From assembly GCA_964353185.1 (NCBI GenBank), contig CAYGUV010000029.1, positions 1 through 6,468 of the forward strand: a stretch of DNA of 6,468 nt, written 5' to 3'. Source of the stretch: GCA-2708415 sp964353185 (lineage in GTDB: Bacteria > Pseudomonadota > Alphaproteobacteria > Micavibrionales > Micavibrionaceae). How positions within the stretch are numbered: the first letter of the stretch is position 1; every line of letters begins with the position of its first letter. Below, piece after piece: positions 1-6,021 of the stretch. The position numbers were made by a program, and so were the translations under genes. The notes under the pieces are model-generated. The model was not told the DNA's origin. It did not search any database and saw only the letters and a list, made by a program, of their open reading frames with translations.

Positions 1-34
1 TTTTGCTGTCGCTGCTATCGTCTGATTTACTCAT
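1..34 (-). CDS. 5' end of an unidentified gene running off the left edge
   Basis: An ATG at 34-32 on the minus strand opens a frame that stays open to the window edge and reads MSKSDDSSDSK, a Ser/Asp-rich hydrophilic start. An AGG (minus strand, 44-42) lies 7 bases upstream of the ATG, a good ribosome binding site spacing. It would be divergent from sufE. Only 11 codons are visible, so no family can be named, and chance remains possible. Confidence 0.4.
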   Translation of the reverse strand, partial: MSKSDDSSDSK

Positions 35-144
35 TAAATTGCCTGTTTTTTATTTCTTTTTAGATATTCGTTGTTGAGTTAATTTTGTTACTTAAATGAT
101 GCTATGCCATTGATAGGAATGAATCAATACATCCAAAGTAGCCT

Positions 145-176
145 AGGGGGATTATCCCTTGCAAGGGTTGTTTTTT
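145..176 (+). terminator. possible terminator or attenuator-like hairpin pair upstream of sufE
   Basis: CCCT (156-159) and AGGG (164-167) form a short stem with a TGCA loop; the core 156-167 is a perfect 12-base palindrome. It is followed by TTG and six Ts (171-176), the form of a weak plus-strand intrinsic terminator. The same CCCT can instead pair with AGGG at 145-148, so two exclusive hairpins are possible. The flanking genes appear divergent, so there is no obvious upstream plus-strand gene to terminate. The hairpin may act in a leader transcript of sufE or end a short RNA. Both stems are only about 4 bp, so the call is tentative. Confidence 0.3.
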
Positions 177-240
177 AAATTATTCATCATTGTTTTTATC
201 ACCAATTTCTTGATATGTTACTTAGTCTTTATGCTTAAAG

Positions 241-246
241 TATAAA
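241..246 (+). promoter_or_regulatory. possible -10 box for sufE
   Basis: TATAAA lies 40 bases before the sufE ATG, which would give a leader of about 33 bases. The -35 position (218-223, TTACTT) is a poor match. The call rests on one hexamer in AT-rich DNA and is weak. Confidence 0.2.
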
Positions 247-285
247 GATGAATAAAATGTAAATAACCTCAAGGTGTTATGGGCG

Positions 286-690
286 ATGTCTCAACCAGAT
301 TTAGAAGAATTAAAAGAAAATTTTGACCTTTTCGATGACTGGGAAGGGCGATATCAATATTTGCTTGATTTGGGTAAAAAGCTGCCGCCTATGGATGCGG
401 CGCTTAAAACTGCCGAAACGGAAGTAAAAGGATGCCAATCCAAAGTTTGGTTAATTGTTGAAAGCAATGAGGCAGGGCGATATCACTTTACCGCCGATAG
501 TGATGGGTTGATTACGCGTGGGACAATCGCGGTTTTGTTGATTGCTTATCAGGATAAGACATCACAAGAAATTGCTAAGGTTGATATTGAGAGAGCCTTT
601 GGAGAGTTAGGATTAGATAAGCATTTATCGCCGAACCGCCGAAACGGTTTTTTTGCGATGGTCGAGCGGATTAAGGCGTTGAGTAGATAG
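286..690 (+). CDS. sufE: SufE family cysteine desulfuration protein
   Basis: SufE accepts persulfide sulfur from the cysteine desulfurase SufS and passes it to the SufBCD scaffold during Fe-S cluster assembly in the cytosol. The 134-residue product is full length for the family (E. coli SufE is about 138). The key segment is VKGCQSKVWL; Cys50 matches the sulfur-accepting Cys51 of E. coli SufE in its GCQS context. The N-terminal DWEGRYQYLLDLGKKLPP and the C-terminal LGLDKHLSPNRRNGF are also typical. I chose the ATG at 286 because SufE proteins start about there and an AAGG (271-274) precedes it; a GTG at 274 in the same frame would overlap that AAGG. No sufS, sufB, sufC or sufD lies in the window, so this sufE stands alone. 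It ends with TAG. Confidence 0.95.
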   Translation: MSQPDLEELKENFDLFDDWEGRYQYLLDLGKKLPPMDAALKTAETEVKGCQSKVWLIVESNEAGRYHFTADSDGLITRGTIAVLLIAYQDKTSQEIAKVDIERAFGELGLDKHLSPNRRNGFFAMVERIKALSR

Positions 691-693
691 TTG

Positions 694-723
694 TTGACAT
701 AATATAAAATTTTTTGTTACAAA
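694..723 (+). promoter_or_regulatory. candidate sigma-70 type promoter for the HExxH gene
   Basis: A perfect -35 hexamer TTGACA (694-699) starts 4 bases after the sufE stop. With 18-base spacing it is followed by TACAAA (718-723), a 4-of-6 match to the -10 consensus. Initiation near 730 would leave a leader of about 23 bases to the ATG at 753 and would exclude the earlier in-frame starts at 714 (TTG) and 729 (ATG). It suggests that the gene is transcribed separately from sufE. Confidence 0.4.
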
Positions 724-752
724 TCCGCATGTTTTGTTTACGAGATTTTGAT

Positions 753-1616
753 ATGGCAGCGGCGTTTAATAAGCCTAATTTATTTAGGCTCTATGCTGAA
801 ACACCATATTCTATTAAAAATGGTGTTACCCTTGAAAAACATGTTCAAAGTCATGTTGAGCATTCAAATTATGGGCATCGAGGAAACGAAGAATCTGCAA
901 AATTTTATGGATGGCAAGATCTGTCTGATGTAATCGTAATTAAGGATAGGTTTGAGCATGAAATGCTTCATGCATTTCTTGATATTCTATGTGAAGAAGA
1001 GGGGTGGAGTCCTTTTTTAGCAGACGGAAATTTATTTGCGGAGGCCTTGGTTCACATGACTGAGATTCGATTTAATTTTTGGTATGGGAGATATAATACA
1101 CTTATAAAAACTTTTGGAGAAAATGAATACTCAGCTTTGGTTGAGGGATATTGCGAAGAAGATAGACTAGCCTCTTTACTAACGCTTAAAAAAGCTCTCA
1201 CCGCGGCTTCAGAATCCGAAAGACCAATGACAGCTTTTGAAGCTAGATTTTTAGGTGTTATGCCTACATCTAAAGACTATGAAAAAATGCAAATAGGTGA
1301 TGTTAACAAATGGGGGGAAGCTTTGCCTGACTTTGAGTTTAAAACAGAACAGGCAAAATTATTCTTCCGACGAATGGAGCTAATCAGAAAGCGCATGTTT
1401 GAAACTTTGGATTCAACTTCTTTTGGAACAGATAATAAATCGGTTTGTCAGGCATTTTTTAGAACGCTTAGAATGGATGAGGTTGCAGAAATCGTAAGTG
1501 GGAGGAACCCAAATCAAGAACTTTCTTTTGATTATAAACGTGTTAGAAATGTTTGGATGCAATCTTTTGCTTCCACCAAAACCAGAAAATCTATTTATCC
1601 CACCCATCAGGTGTAG
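753..1616 (+). CDS. hypothetical protein with HExxH zinc-protease-like motif
   Basis: I do not recognise the family of this 287-residue protein. Its clearest feature is HEMLH at residues 69-73, within FEHEMLHAFLD, an HExxH zinc-binding signature with mostly hydrophobic neighbours. Glu97, in NLFAEALVHMTE, lies 24 residues after the second His, within the range where gluzincin metallopeptidases place their third zinc ligand. No signal peptide or membrane segment is visible, so it would be cytosolic. The C-terminal half is charged and aromatic with no motif I know. The ATG at 753 was chosen because GAGA (742-745) lies 7 bases upstream and a TTGACA promoter would start transcription near 730; ATG 729 and TTG 714 lack a binding site. 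The gene is noticeably AT-rich, which could mean transfer. Its last 26 bases overlap the 3' end of hisS. Peptidase activity is inference from the motif only. Confidence 0.75.
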   Translation: MAAAFNKPNLFRLYAETPYSIKNGVTLEKHVQSHVEHSNYGHRGNEESAKFYGWQDLSDVIVIKDRFEHEMLHAFLDILCEEEGWSPFLADGNLFAEALVHMTEIRFNFWYGRYNTLIKTFGENEYSALVEGYCEEDRLASLLTLKKALTAASESERPMTAFEARFLGVMPTSKDYEKMQIGDVNKWGEALPDFEFKTEQAKLFFRRMELIRKRMFETLDSTSFGTDNKSVCQAFFRTLRMDEVAEIVSGRNPNQELSFDYKRVRNVWMQSFASTKTRKSIYPTHQV

Positions 1617-2901
1617 TTTCTGATGTTTCGCCTGTCTCAACATTTTTGATTTCGAATTTATCGGCGGCGTTTACGTACATGATGTGGGGGATGCCTTTGT
1701 TTTTGGCGTATTTGAAGTGTTTTTCCCATTTTTTTACGGTATGGAAAGTTTCCACGTTAAAGCCGCGTTTGCGTAAAGTTTGTGCGGCGAGGGTGGCATC
1801 AGCTTGTAAGTCTGCATTTTCGGTATAAACCAAAATATCTGTTGGCGATTTTGCGCCGATCTTCATCAGGTCTGGACGTGATTGACGGATGACATCAAAC
1901 AAACGGCTAAAGCCGATGGAGATTCCGACACCCGGAAGGTGCTTGTTAATAAAGCTGCCTGCGAGGTCATCATATCGACCGCCAGAACAAACAGAGCCAT
2001 CAAATTCAGGCACATCTAATAGCTGCGTCTCATATACCGTGCCTGTGTAATAATCGAGGCCACGGACGATTCCTAGGTCACCAATAACGGCATGCTCGGG
2101 TAGATGTGCCAAGTTTTTAAGGACAAAGCAAAGCTCTTCGATTCCTTCACGCATTGTGTCGTTTTCCGCGTTTAAGGCATTTATATTATCGGCCGTGCCT
2201 TTTGTTTCGGCCAAGTATAAGATTTTATTGATTTGTTCTTGTGTCAGATTTTCATCTTTCAAAAGCTGTTCAATCTGCTCGCGCTCCAACTTTTCAATTT
2301 TATCAATGATGCGGGTAACGGACACAACGTCATCAATACCTAAATGTTTTAGCAAGCCGAGTAAGATTTTACGGTTGCTGATACGGATTTGAACGCGGCC
2401 GATCTCTAACCCTTCTAAGACCTCATAAATAACGGCTGGAATTTCGGCGTCAAAGGAGAGGGGGAGGTTATCGACATTAATGACATCAATATCACATTGA
2501 GTAAATTCACGCATACGGCCCATTTGGGGGCGTTCACCGCGCCAAACGCGTTGCATTTGATAGCGTTTAAAAGGAAACACCAATTCATTGAAATGTTGCG
2601 CGGTGTAGCGCGCAAAAGGAACTGTCTGGTCAAAATGTAAAGCGAGGCGCGATTCTTTATCGCTATCATCGTCTTTATGCAGGCGTTCTAATATATATAT
2701 TTCTTTATCGACTTCGCCTTTGGCAAGAAGGACATCAATTTCTTCCACGCTAGGGGTTTCGATGGAGCAAAATCCATAAGATTCGAAAGTTTTGCGAATA
2801 TGGTCATACCAACGTTGTTCGACAAGGCGTTCTTCGGGTAACCATTCAGGAAATCCACTAATTGGTTTTGGTTTATAAATTTTTTTCTTTTCTTTACTCA
2901 T
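1591..2901 (-). CDS. hisS: histidine--tRNA ligase
   Basis: Class II synthetase that attaches histidine to tRNA-His in the cytosol; 436 residues, close to the usual 420-450. Motif 2 is at about 113-139 (RYQMQRVWRGERPQMGR, then REFTQCDID). The histidine-specific segments are RGLDYYTGTVYE (280-291; Arg280 corresponds to the catalytic Arg259 of E. coli) and CSGGRYDDL (305-313). Motif 3 is GVGISIGFSRL (324-334). The anticodon-binding domain covers about 345-436. An insertion-like helical segment with Glu/Lys/Gln-rich sequence lies at about 190-265. The ATG at 2901 gives MSKEKKK; a TTG 12 codons earlier has no better binding site, and no strong Shine-Dalgarno is visible for either. The opening ISGFPEWLPEERLVEQRW and the RGERPQ form of motif 2 differ from the usual alphaproteobacterial enzyme. 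It ends with TAG inside the convergent neighbour's last codons. Confidence 0.97.
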   Translation of the reverse strand: MSKEKKKIYKPKPISGFPEWLPEERLVEQRWYDHIRKTFESYGFCSIETPSVEEIDVLLAKGEVDKEIYILERLHKDDDSDKESRLALHFDQTVPFARYTAQHFNELVFPFKRYQMQRVWRGERPQMGRMREFTQCDIDVINVDNLPLSFDAEIPAVIYEVLEGLEIGRVQIRISNRKILLGLLKHLGIDDVVSVTRIIDKIEKLEREQIEQLLKDENLTQEQINKILYLAETKGTADNINALNAENDTMREGIEELCFVLKNLAHLPEHAVIGDLGIVRGLDYYTGTVYETQLLDVPEFDGSVCSGGRYDDLAGSFINKHLPGVGISIGFSRLFDVIRQSRPDLMKIGAKSPTDILVYTENADLQADATLAAQTLRKRGFNVETFHTVKKWEKHFKYAKNKGIPHIMYVNAADKFEIKNVETGETSETTPDGWDK

Positions 2902-3113
2902 AGCTATGCAAATTAAATCATCCGTTGTGTAAAGCAAGGGGATTGTTTGTGAATCAAGGACTTATGATAAAAAATCCGTTCAAAGGAATCTCAAAATAAT
3001 AAAATTACAAAAGAGTCTAGAATTTTTTTTGCGTAAAAGTGAAATAATTTTGTTTTTTTTAAGAAAATCATTTGATAACATTTTTTTAATAGAGACAAAA
3101 TACGTGTGTAACA
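2902..3113. other. AT-rich divergent intergenic region
   Basis: This 212-base stretch separates hisS from the gene starting at 3114 and should contain both promoters. It has several T-runs (for example 3024-3031 and 3053-3060). TTGATA at 3072-3077 is a possible plus-strand -35 box, but no convincing -10 follows at 16-18 bases. I see no ORF with coding character and no RNA gene. Short open frames on the minus strand here are low-complexity Leu/Phe/Lys runs and look non-coding. Confidence 0.5.
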
Positions 3114-3665
3114 ATGATATTTGAGCAAGGAATTGCAGGTGAGACCTGTAGCTATTTGAGCAAGATTTTTTCTGGTAGTGCACTTTATGTAAGACGTCGT
3201 TCTTGTTTTACAAAGGTCGTGCAAGATGGTGTATTTGGCCCGCAATATGGGTTTACTATTCCTTTGCAAAAGCCAGAAACGCAAAAAGAAGCGCAAGCTT
3301 ACTTTAAACCTTTTTACGACATGGTCGCGCAGCAAAGTAGTACCCAAGATTTACAATCAAAAATTATGGATCATTTTGGCAAGTTCCAAAAAGATCAAAT
3401 GGATATGGTTGCAGGTATGGTTGCTGGGTTTAATGAAACATTGCAGGCGATGAATGAAACCATGACCAAAATGGTTGAAAATTTCCAAAATTTGCCAGAG
3501 CAGGTGGAATATAGTTTTTCCAAAGAAGCGGAATCGGGCGCGGTCAATGCGCCGCATCGCAGACCCGTAAGCGAAGCGATTATCACGACAAACACTATTC
3601 AGGTGCACCAAGACCCAGATTCAGGGAAACTGGTACGTTTCAAAGAAGGCGGCAAGGCCGCTTAG
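3114..3665 (+). CDS. hypothetical Met-rich helical protein, possibly phasin-like
   Basis: The 183-residue product matches no family I can name. Residues about 65-135 look like continuous amphipathic helix rich in Met, Gln, Phe and Lys (for example KIMDHFGKFQKDQMDMVAGM and NETMTKMVENFQNLPEQ). That style recalls phasins, which coat polyhydroxyalkanoate granules, but I see no diagnostic motif. The C-terminus (QVHQDPDSGKLVRFKEGGKAA) is charged and probably flexible. There is no signal peptide or membrane segment. The start is uncertain. ATG 3114 has no clear ribosome binding site, and residues 1-40 (Cys, Ser and Arg rich) differ in character from the rest. A GTG at 3219 or TTG at 3264 could be the true start. 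The open frame from about 3240 to the TAG is convincing. Its stop overlaps the stop of the minus-strand ORF at 3662. Confidence 0.6.
   Translation: MIFEQGIAGETCSYLSKIFSGSALYVRRRSCFTKVVQDGVFGPQYGFTIPLQKPETQKEAQAYFKPFYDMVAQQSSTQDLQSKIMDHFGKFQKDQMDMVAGMVAGFNETLQAMNETMTKMVENFQNLPEQVEYSFSKEAESGAVNAPHRRPVSEAIITTNTIQVHQDPDSGKLVRFKEGGKAA
3118..3164 (+). repeat. 12-base direct repeats flanking a short palindrome
   Basis: TATTTGAGCAAG occurs at 3118-3129 and again, identically, at 3153-3164. Between them lies CAGGT-GAG-ACCTG (3136-3148), a perfect 5-base inverted repeat. The whole structure falls in the first 17 codons of the annotated ORF. That is odd for coding sequence and would suit an operator or a structured leader if the real start is further downstream. 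Confidence 0.6.
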
Positions 3666-3835
3666 ACAAGAGTTGGCGGGTCGGGAGTATCCGTTTTTTG
3701 TCTGCCTGCTAACACCAATGAATTATGCAACTTAGCTAATTCTTCTCCAGTAGGTGAGCCGGTTTTAGTGGCGCGTTCCATTGCTTCGGCCGCTCGTTTA
3801 ATAGCATCAACACGTTTTAGATAAATTTCACTCAT
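3662..3835 (-). CDS. small hypothetical protein, 57 residues
   Basis: An ATG at 3835-3833 opens a 57-codon frame ending in TAA (3664-3662). The product starts MSEIYLKRVDAIKRAAEAME and ends with a Pro/Thr-rich tail (TDTPDPPTLV). The first 20 or so residues and a second segment (EELAKLHNSLVLAG) look like soluble amphipathic helices separated by a TKTGSPTG turn. Composition and codons look like real coding sequence. A TTGACA-type promoter sits upstream on the same strand at about 3897-3869. No strong Shine-Dalgarno precedes the ATG. Its stop overlaps the stop of the convergent gene ending at 3665 by the shared bases TTAG. The family is not recognised. Confidence 0.5.
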   Translation of the reverse strand: MSEIYLKRVDAIKRAAEAMERATKTGSPTGEELAKLHNSLVLAGRQKTDTPDPPTLV

Positions 3836-3868
3836 TTGAAGTCACTAAACTAAATAACGCTATTAGTT

Positions 3869-3897
3869 CATATTAACTATTTTTAACCTTATGTCAA
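3869..3897 (-). promoter_or_regulatory. candidate promoter for the 57-residue ORF
   Basis: On the minus strand a perfect TTGACA (3897-3892) is followed, after 17 bases, by AATATG (3874-3869), which matches the -10 consensus at 3 of 6 positions. Transcription would start about 28 bases before the ATG at 3835. The -35 box is strong and the -10 weak. Confidence 0.35.
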
Positions 3898-4115
3898 TCT
3901 ATCAACAAAGAGGTTGCGGAGACTTTAGAAAAGCTTTATTGGCGGATGTTTTAATGCAGGGTGTAGAATTTTTTGGAGTGGCAGAATCTTGATACCGCAT
4001 TTTATATAATAATGGCGTTGCCGCTGTGGTGGCTAATGCTAATGAAATTATAAAGGCTTCTTTTAAATAGGTCATTTGCAAGTAAGTAAAATAATTTCAA
4101 ACTTATGTCAATTTA
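3885..4115. repeat. pair of 17-base near-identical direct repeats
   Basis: AACCTTATGTCAATCTA (3885-3901) and AAACTTATGTCAATTTA (4099-4115) agree at 15 of 17 positions and lie in the same orientation, 214 bases apart. The left copy covers the start codon of the broken small ORF and the -35 box of the 57-residue ORF. The right copy covers the cobT stop codon. The minus strand of each reads TTGACATAAG. They could be duplicated promoter sequence or traces of an insertion or duplication. Confidence 0.4.
3891..4070 (+). pseudogene. short ORF interrupted by an in-frame TGA
   Basis: From ATG 3891 the frame reads 33 codons (MSIYQQRGCGDF to GVAES), meets TGA at 3990-3992, and continues in the same frame for 25 more codons (YRILYNNGVAAVV to IIKASFK) to TAG 4068-4070. 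Both halves look protein-like, with helical spacing and no low complexity, so a 59-residue gene broken by one base change (for example TGG or CGA to TGA) is plausible. No Shine-Dalgarno precedes the ATG and I recognise no homologue. It could equally be a 33-residue peptide or a chance frame. Confidence 0.3.
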
Positions 4116-5956
4116 AATAATTTCTCGAGCCTGTTGATGAGGGCGGTGGCGAGTTGGTCTGCATCGGCGATGGTGAGGGCGCGGGAGTAATAGCGTGTGA
4201 CATCGTGACCGATTCCAATGGCGGTCAACTCCACTTGTCTAATGCGTTCGACCCAATCAATGACGTGACGCAAATCAAGTTCCAACACGTTGGCGGGATT
4301 AACGGAGAGGGTGGAATCATCCACGGGCGCGCCATCGGAAATAACCATCAAGATTTTGCGTTGTTCGGAACGGCGCGAGAGGCGGTTATGCGCCCAGACA
4401 AGGGCTTCACCATCAATGTTTTCTTTTAAGATGCCTTCTTTAAGCATCAAGCCAAGGTTTTTACGAACGCGGCGGAAGGGGGCATCAGCGCTTTTATAAA
4501 CAATATGGCGTATATCGTTGAGTCGCCCTGGCATGGGGGGGCGGCCATTATCAATCCAGAGATCGCGAGATTTTCCGCCTTTCCACGCGCGGGTGGTGAA
4601 GCCAAGAATTTCTACCTTCACGCCGCAACGCTCCAACGTCTGCGTTAGGATATCGGCACAAAGCGCAGCAATGGCGATGGGACGGCCACGCATGGAGCCT
4701 GAATTATCGAGTAATATAGTGACAACCGTATCGCGGAATTCATTTTCCGTTTCACGTTTAAAGGCGCGGGGCACTTGGTCACCCGTGATAATGCGCGTTA
4801 GTTTTGCGGGATCAAGATAGCCTTCCTCAAGGTCAAATTCCCAAGAGCGTTGTTGGCGCGCCATCAATTTACGTTGCAGGCGATTGGCTAGCTTGGTCAC
4901 TAAGCCCATTTGGTTTTTCAGCTGTTGATCGAGCATGGAGCGCAGGCGCGTTAGCTCTTCGGTGTCAGCCAAATCTTCGGCCATAATAATTTCGTCAAAT
5001 TGGCGGGTGTAGATGGGGTAGCGGCCATCGGCTCCACTACTTAAACTATCGGGGCGGTGCATGTCGGGTTGGGGTGCTTCGCCTTCTTCGGATGGGTCGG
5101 CGAGGTCGCTGTCGTTAAAATCATCTTCGCTCGCGCTATCATCTTCGGCGGTGGAGTCTCCAGATTCTTCTAAATCGCTATCCCCTGCTTCTTGGTCGGT
5201 GGTTTCTTCTTCGCTTTGGTTTTGTGTATCGTTGCTATTTTCTTGCTCATCACTTTCGCCGTCATTTTCGGCGAGGGCTTCTTGGTTTTCTTCACCATCA
5301 TCGGTGTCTGTGGCAATGATGTCTAACCCTGCCATCACTTCACGGGAAAGTTTGGCAAATTGGGTTTGGTCGTGAATGGCGTTTTTTAAATTTTCTAATG
5401 TGGCGGGCGGGATTTTTTCTTCAATCCATGGTGCCCATTCATCGAATGCCTTTTTACCCAAAGCGGGAGGCTCAGAATTTGTAAGCTTTGAAATGGCGTA
5501 TAAATGGATGGTATCGGCAATGGTCACATCCTCACGATTTTGAATTTTATTGAGGCCAAGGCGCTTACATTTTTCATCAAGGGTCTTGTGCAGGTTGTGC
5601 TTCACCCCAATCATTTGGTTTGCGCCGATGGCTTCGCATCTGGCTTGTTCCATGGCGTCGAACACGGCGCGCGCGGTTAAATCCATAGGGGCGTTTTGAT
5701 TGTGAATTTTGGCGGTATGATGTTGAAGGCGCAGGGCCTTGGCGTCAGATGCACCGCGTAAATTTTCGATGGCTTGTTTGTCCAGCTCTTGCTCAGGCAG
5801 GGGGAGAGATGTTCGGTCATCTTGTGGTTTGGTTGGGCGGTCAATGCGTTCAGTCGCGCTAAAGCTAACCTCAAAGTCACGTTTGCCCGCAAGCGCACGC
5901 AGGGTAGCGGCGGTCGCGCCTTTTATATTTTCTAAGTCGTTTTTGTTATCGGGCAT
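4103..5956 (-). CDS. cobT: cobaltochelatase subunit CobT
   Basis: CobT works with the AAA+ ATPase CobS and the large subunit CobN to insert Co2+ into hydrogenobyrinic acid a,c-diamide in aerobic cobalamin synthesis, in the cytosol. The 617-residue product is close to known CobT (about 630). Residues 1-215 form the N-terminal CobT region. Residues 217-298 are a long Asp/Glu/Ser-rich linker characteristic of the family. The C-terminal third is a VWA domain with MIDAS motif DNSGS (417-421) and Asp541 in ISDGAP, ending in the typical HDVTRYYSRALTI and a Leu-rich helix. In-frame ATGs at 5974 and 5965 lie inside a palindromic repeat; 5956 was chosen because GGGGA (5969-5965) is 8 bases upstream. 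The gene is richer in GC than its nuclease neighbour. No cobN is in the window, and CobST-like pairs can occur without a full B12 pathway, so the pathway role is inferred. Confidence 0.95.
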   Translation of the reverse strand: MPDNKNDLENIKGATAATLRALAGKRDFEVSFSATERIDRPTKPQDDRTSLPLPEQELDKQAIENLRGASDAKALRLQHHTAKIHNQNAPMDLTARAVFDAMEQARCEAIGANQMIGVKHNLHKTLDEKCKRLGLNKIQNREDVTIADTIHLYAISKLTNSEPPALGKKAFDEWAPWIEEKIPPATLENLKNAIHDQTQFAKLSREVMAGLDIIATDTDDGEENQEALAENDGESDEQENSNDTQNQSEEETTDQEAGDSDLEESGDSTAEDDSASEDDFNDSDLADPSEEGEAPQPDMHRPDSLSSGADGRYPIYTRQFDEIIMAEDLADTEELTRLRSMLDQQLKNQMGLVTKLANRLQRKLMARQQRSWEFDLEEGYLDPAKLTRIITGDQVPRAFKRETENEFRDTVVTILLDNSGSMRGRPIAIAALCADILTQTLERCGVKVEILGFTTRAWKGGKSRDLWIDNGRPPMPGRLNDIRHIVYKSADAPFRRVRKNLGLMLKEGILKENIDGEALVWAHNRLSRRSEQRKILMVISDGAPVDDSTLSVNPANVLELDLRHVIDWVERIRQVELTAIGIGHDVTRYYSRALTIADADQLATALINRLEKLFKLT

Positions 5957-5960
5957 AAGA

Positions 5961-6013
5961 GTCATCCCCGCCATAGTGCGGGGATCCGGATACCCGCATA
6001 AAGCGGGTATGAC
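5961..6013. repeat. 53-base REP/BIME-like double-hairpin palindrome
   Basis: Two hairpins lie back to back: CCCCGC (5966-5971) with GCGGGG (5978-5983), and ACCCGC (5992-5997) with GCGGGT (6003-6008). They are joined by the palindrome ATCCGGAT (5984-5991) and bounded by GTCAT at the left and ATGAC at the right, so the element as a whole is a near-perfect palindrome. It fills the gap between the nuclease gene and cobT. There is no T-run, so it is unlikely to terminate transcription; in the mRNA it could protect the upstream message from 3' exonucleases. Its left arm supplies the GGGGA that looks like the cobT ribosome binding site. Confidence 0.85.
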
Positions 6014-6021
6014 ATTTGCGG

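Noticed and set aside
1413..1643. Minus-strand frame of 76 codons
   Set aside because: It is antisense to the 3' half of the HExxH gene and runs into the hisS 3' end; composition looks like a shadow frame.
3666..3708. Terminator formed by AGACAA and TTGTCT after the 3114 gene
   Set aside because: The arms are only 6 bases and about 27 bases apart, and no T-run follows the second arm; the stretch is also coding for the convergent 57-residue ORF.
3990..3992. UGA reassigned to Trp or recoded as selenocysteine
   Set aside because: SufE, HisS and CobT are full length with every Trp encoded by TGG and no internal TGA, so the standard bacterial code fits. No selenocysteine insertion-type hairpin is evident after the TGA.
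5061..5375. Plus-strand Ser-rich open frame of 104 codons
   Set aside because: It is the antisense of the Asp/Glu/Ser-rich linker of CobT; its serine runs mirror the acidic codons.
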